Assembly (NCBI RefSeq): GCF_030159055.1
Contig: NZ_BQXQ01000025.1
Coordinates: forward strand, 1-64,000
Origin: Acidovorax sp. SUPP3334
GTDB lineage: Bacteria > Pseudomonadota > Gammaproteobacteria > Burkholderiales > Burkholderiaceae_C
Direction of reading: 5' to 3'
DNA: 64,000 nucleotides
Below the pieces are notes generated by a model that was not told where the DNA came from, ran no database searches, and was given only the letters and a program-made list of their open reading frames with translations. Shown here one piece after another: positions 61,574 to 64,000 of the stretch. The position numbers and the translations under genes were made by a program. How positions within the stretch are numbered: position 1 is the stretch's first letter; the number at the start of each line of letters is the position of its first letter.

Positions 61574-62133
61574 CACCGTCGCTCCGCCCCGCCCTGCCCG
61601 CCGATGCCCCGGCGATCGCCGCCCTGCACGCCGCCAATTGGCGCGCAGGCTACCGGGCCGACCTGGCGGCGCACTACCTGGACCACGACGTTCTGGCCGA
61701 CCGGCAGGCGTTGTGGACGCAGCGCCTGCAAGCCCCGACGGCGCCCGGGCAGCACCTGATCGTGGCGACCCACGGCGATGCGCTGCTGGGATTCGCCTGC
61801 GCCTGCGTGAACGAAGACCCGGTCTGGGGCCACCTTCTGGACAACCTTCACGTGCGCGCAGAAACCCACGGCACCGGCCTGGGGGCGCGTTTGCTCGCCG
61901 CCGTGGCGGACCATTGCGCCGCCGCCTGCGGCCAAGCGGGCCTGTACCTCTGGGTCCTGCAGAGCAACACCCAGGCGCAGGGGTTCTACACCGCGCAGGG
62001 GGCCACCAATGCTGAGCCCGGTGTGTGGGACGCGCCCGGCGGCTCGCAGGTGCCCACGTTCCGCTTCACCTGGCAGCCGGGCCGGTTGCCCACGTCGGGG
62101 CGGCCGAAGCCCCCACGCGGCGCGCCGGCCTGA
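61570..62133 (+). CDS. GNAT-family N-acetyltransferase
   Basis: The 187-residue protein has the GNAT acetyl-CoA loop in LDNLHVRAETHGTGLGARLL (x-x-x-G-x-G/A) and a LYLWVLQSNTQAQGFYTAQG strand-helix. The substrate is unknown. The last 20 residues (PGRLPTSGRPKPPRGAPA) are a Pro/Arg-rich tail. It overlaps the DUF2164 gene by four bases. It is unlike the GNAT enzyme at 54432 apart from the fold. Confidence 0.88.
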   Translation: MTPSLRPALPADAPAIAALHAANWRAGYRADLAAHYLDHDVLADRQALWTQRLQAPTAPGQHLIVATHGDALLGFACACVNEDPVWGHLLDNLHVRAETHGTGLGARLLAAVADHCAAACGQAGLYLWVLQSNTQAQGFYTAQGATNAEPGVWDAPGGSQVPTFRFTWQPGRLPTSGRPKPPRGAPA

Positions 62134-62224
62134 GCCCGGCGGGATAATCCGGCCCTTGCCCCGCCCTGCGGCCCGCTCCGTTGCCTTCAATCGGCCTCGG
62201 CGCGGTCGCCCTGCCCCACATCCC

Positions 62225-64000
62225 ATGTCCGTCTCGAACCCCCGCGTGCTGGCCGTCATCCCGCCGATGACGCAGCTGAACACGCCCTACCCCTCCAGCG
62301 CCTACCTCACGGGCTTTCTGCGCTCGCGCGGCGTCACCGCGTTCCAGGAAGACCTGGCGCTGGCGCTGGTGCTGCGGCTGCTCTCGCCCGAGGGCCTGCA
62401 GGCGGTGGCCGCCAAGGTGCAGGAGATTCCCGAGGCCCGGCGCAGCCCGGCCATGCACGCCTTCGCCGCGCAGCAGGAGCGCTACCTCGCCACGGTGGCG
62501 CCGGCCATCGCCTTCCTGCAGGGGCGGGATTCGACGCTCGCGCACCGCATCGCCGGGCGCCACTACCTGCCCGAGGGGCCGCGCTTCGCCACGCTGGACG
62601 TGTATGTGGACGACGAGGGCGGCGACCCGCTGGGCTGGGCCTTCGGCGCCTTGGGCCTGCACGACAAGGCCAAGCACCTGGCCACGCTGTACCTGAACGA
62701 TCTGGCCGATGTGCTGCGCGATGCGGTGGACGAGCGCTTCGAGTTCGTGCGCTATGCCGAGTCCCTGGCCGGCAGCCAGCCCACCTTCGATCCGCTGGCC
62801 GAGGCGCTGGCCGCGCCGCCCACGCTGGTGGACGAGATGCTGCAGGCACTCACGCACGAGGCCATCGAACGCCACGCGCCCGACGTGGTGCTGCTGTCCG
62901 TGCCCTTTCCCGGCTCGGTGTACGCGGCCTTTCGCATCGCCCAGGCCATCAAGGCGCGGCACCCGCACATCGCCACGGTGCTGGGCGGAGGCTTCGTGAA
63001 CACCGAGCTGCGCGAGCTGGCCGAGCCCCGCGTTTTCGATCATTTCGACTACGTGACCCTGGATGCCGGCGAGCGCCCGCTGATCGCGCTGCTGGAGCAC
63101 CTGCAAGGCCAGCGCGGCCGCCAGCGGCTGGTGCGCACCTTCGTGCGCGATGCCGAAACGCGCGCCGTGCAGTACGTCAACATGATGGAGGCCGACATCG
63201 CCTTCGCCGAGGTGGGCACGCCCACCTGGGACGGCCTGCCGCTGGACCGCTATCTCTCGCTGCTGGACATGCTCAACCCCATGCACCGCCTGTGGAGCGA
63301 CGGGCGCTGGAACAAGCTCACCGTGGCCCATGGCTGCTACTGGAAGAAGTGCAGCTTCTGCGACGTGAGCCTGGACTACATCAGCCGCTACGAAGGCGCC
63401 AGCGCCACCGTGCTGGCCGACCGCATCGAGCAGATCGTGCGCGAAACCGGGCAGACGGGCTTTCATTTCGTGGACGAGGCCGCCCCGCCCAAGGCGCTCA
63501 AGGCACTGGCCACCGAGTTGATCGCACGCAACGCCGGCATCTCGTGGTGGGGCAACGTGCGCTTCGAAAAGACCTTCACGCCCGACCTGGCCGAACTCAT
63601 GGCCGACTCCGGTTGCATCGCGATCTCGGGCGGACTGGAGGTGGCCTCCGACCGGCTGCTGCAGCTCATGAAAAAGGGCGTCTCGGTGGACCAGGTGGCG
63701 CGCGTGACGCGGGCCTTCACCGACGCCGGCATCCTCGTGCATGCCTACCTGATGTACGGCTTTCCGACCCAGACGGTGCAAGACACCGTGGACGCGCTCG
63801 AATACGTGCGCCAGCTGTTCGCCAACGGCTGCATCCAGAGCGGCTTCTTTCACCGCTTCGCCTGCACCGTGCACTCCCCCGTCGGCAAGAACCCCGAGGA
63901 ATACGGCGTGACCCTGGTGCCCTTGCCGCCGGGCGACTTCGCCAAGAACGACGTGGCGTTCTTCGACCCCACGGGCGTGGACCACGATGCGCTGGGCGGC
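62225..64000 (+). CDS. B12-binding radical SAM protein, 3' end outside the window
   Basis: The visible 592 residues start MSVSNPRVLAVIPPMTQLNT. An N-terminal cobalamin-binding-type domain (residues about 1-280) includes DVVLLSVPFPGSVYAAFRIA and HIATVLGGGFVNTELRE. The radical SAM core follows with the cluster motif GCYWKKCSFCDVS (C-x4-C-x2-C, a spacing I recall from this branch) and the later GFHFVDEAAPPKALKAL and HAYLMYGFPTQTVQDT. It probably does a methylation or rearrangement on an unknown substrate. No partner gene is visible; the next genes are beyond the edge. Confidence 0.9.
   Translation, partial: MSVSNPRVLAVIPPMTQLNTPYPSSAYLTGFLRSRGVTAFQEDLALALVLRLLSPEGLQAVAAKVQEIPEARRSPAMHAFAAQQERYLATVAPAIAFLQGRDSTLAHRIAGRHYLPEGPRFATLDVYVDDEGGDPLGWAFGALGLHDKAKHLATLYLNDLADVLRDAVDERFEFVRYAESLAGSQPTFDPLAEALAAPPTLVDEMLQALTHEAIERHAPDVVLLSVPFPGSVYAAFRIAQAIKARHPHIATVLGGGFVNTELRELAEPRVFDHFDYVTLDAGERPLIALLEHLQGQRGRQRLVRTFVRDAETRAVQYVNMMEADIAFAEVGTPTWDGLPLDRYLSLLDMLNPMHRLWSDGRWNKLTVAHGCYWKKCSFCDVSLDYISRYEGASATVLADRIEQIVRETGQTGFHFVDEAAPPKALKALATELIARNAGISWWGNVRFEKTFTPDLAELMADSGCIAISGGLEVASDRLLQLMKKGVSVDQVARVTRAFTDAGILVHAYLMYGFPTQTVQDTVDALEYVRQLFANGCIQSGFFHRFACTVHSPVGKNPEEYGVTLVPLPPGDFAKNDVAFFDPTGVDHDALGG

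Noticed and set aside
1-64000. tRNA, rRNA, CRISPR arrays or prophage genes
   Set aside because: I found no cloverleaf, rRNA-like block, repeat-spacer array or phage structural gene when reading both strands; absence by eye is not proof.

Overview
The window looks like a chromosomal segment of a plant-associated Acidovorax-type betaproteobacterium (Comamonadaceae). The DNA is GC-rich. The gene set is Burkholderiales-like: a gentisate cluster, minCDE, an mdtABC-type efflux operon, GTP-dependent PEP carboxykinase, Lrp/ornithine cyclodeaminase/arginase, and ArgP/ArgO. It carries a dispersed palindromic repeat of a style I recall from this family. Three genes carry perfect plant-inducible promoter (PIP) boxes, the HrpX-type operator of group II hrp systems in Xanthomonas, Ralstonia and Acidovorax. 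The genus is an inference.

Region 1-5626 is decaying. The left edge holds the start of an IS630-like transposase gene and a 40-codon stump of an AraC regulator. Next come an aromatic-acid MFS transporter, maleylpyruvate isomerase and fumarylpyruvate hydrolase, all intact. The gentisate 1,2-dioxygenase has two frameshifts. Its LysR neighbour has an internal TGA and a 3' end replaced by the 3' end of an aidB-like acyl-CoA dehydrogenase gene.

Region 5643-11707 is a convergent pair of candidate type III effector genes transcribed inward from two perfect PIP boxes. One encodes an unrecognised 1288-residue protein with a duplicated module of about 225 residues at a 245-residue period. The other encodes a NEL-type E3 ubiquitin ligase domain (Cys386) without leucine-rich repeats.

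Region 11767-30515 is mostly housekeeping: threonine dehydratase, OpgD, QueC, a FecI/FecR/TonB-receptor iron unit, PckG, MdtABC and a small membrane protein. Region 30643-47464 holds regulators, a D-amino-acid dehydrogenase, a peptidase/hydrolase pair, MinCDE, PssA, an arginine-to-proline catabolic set and acetoacetyl-CoA synthetase. Region 47668-52084 has an M48 lipoprotein and an IclR/SMP-30 fusion regulator divergent from an aldehyde dehydrogenase.

Region 52200-53674 is a third effector locus: a perfect PIP box, then a lower-GC YopJ-family acetyltransferase gene (His231/Glu250/Cys292). Beyond it lie an XRE-cupin regulator with a GNAT enzyme, a UbiM-like monooxygenase gene broken by a 10-bp tandem duplication, a gamma-carbonic-anhydrase-like protein, a metallo-beta-lactamase-fold protein divergent from a TetR gene, an ArgP gene with a 3' frameshift divergent from argO, three small genes, and a B12-binding radical SAM gene that runs off the right edge. 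The most novel material is the HrpX-type regulon of three effector candidates, above all the large repeat protein. I saw no rRNA, tRNA or CRISPR array.
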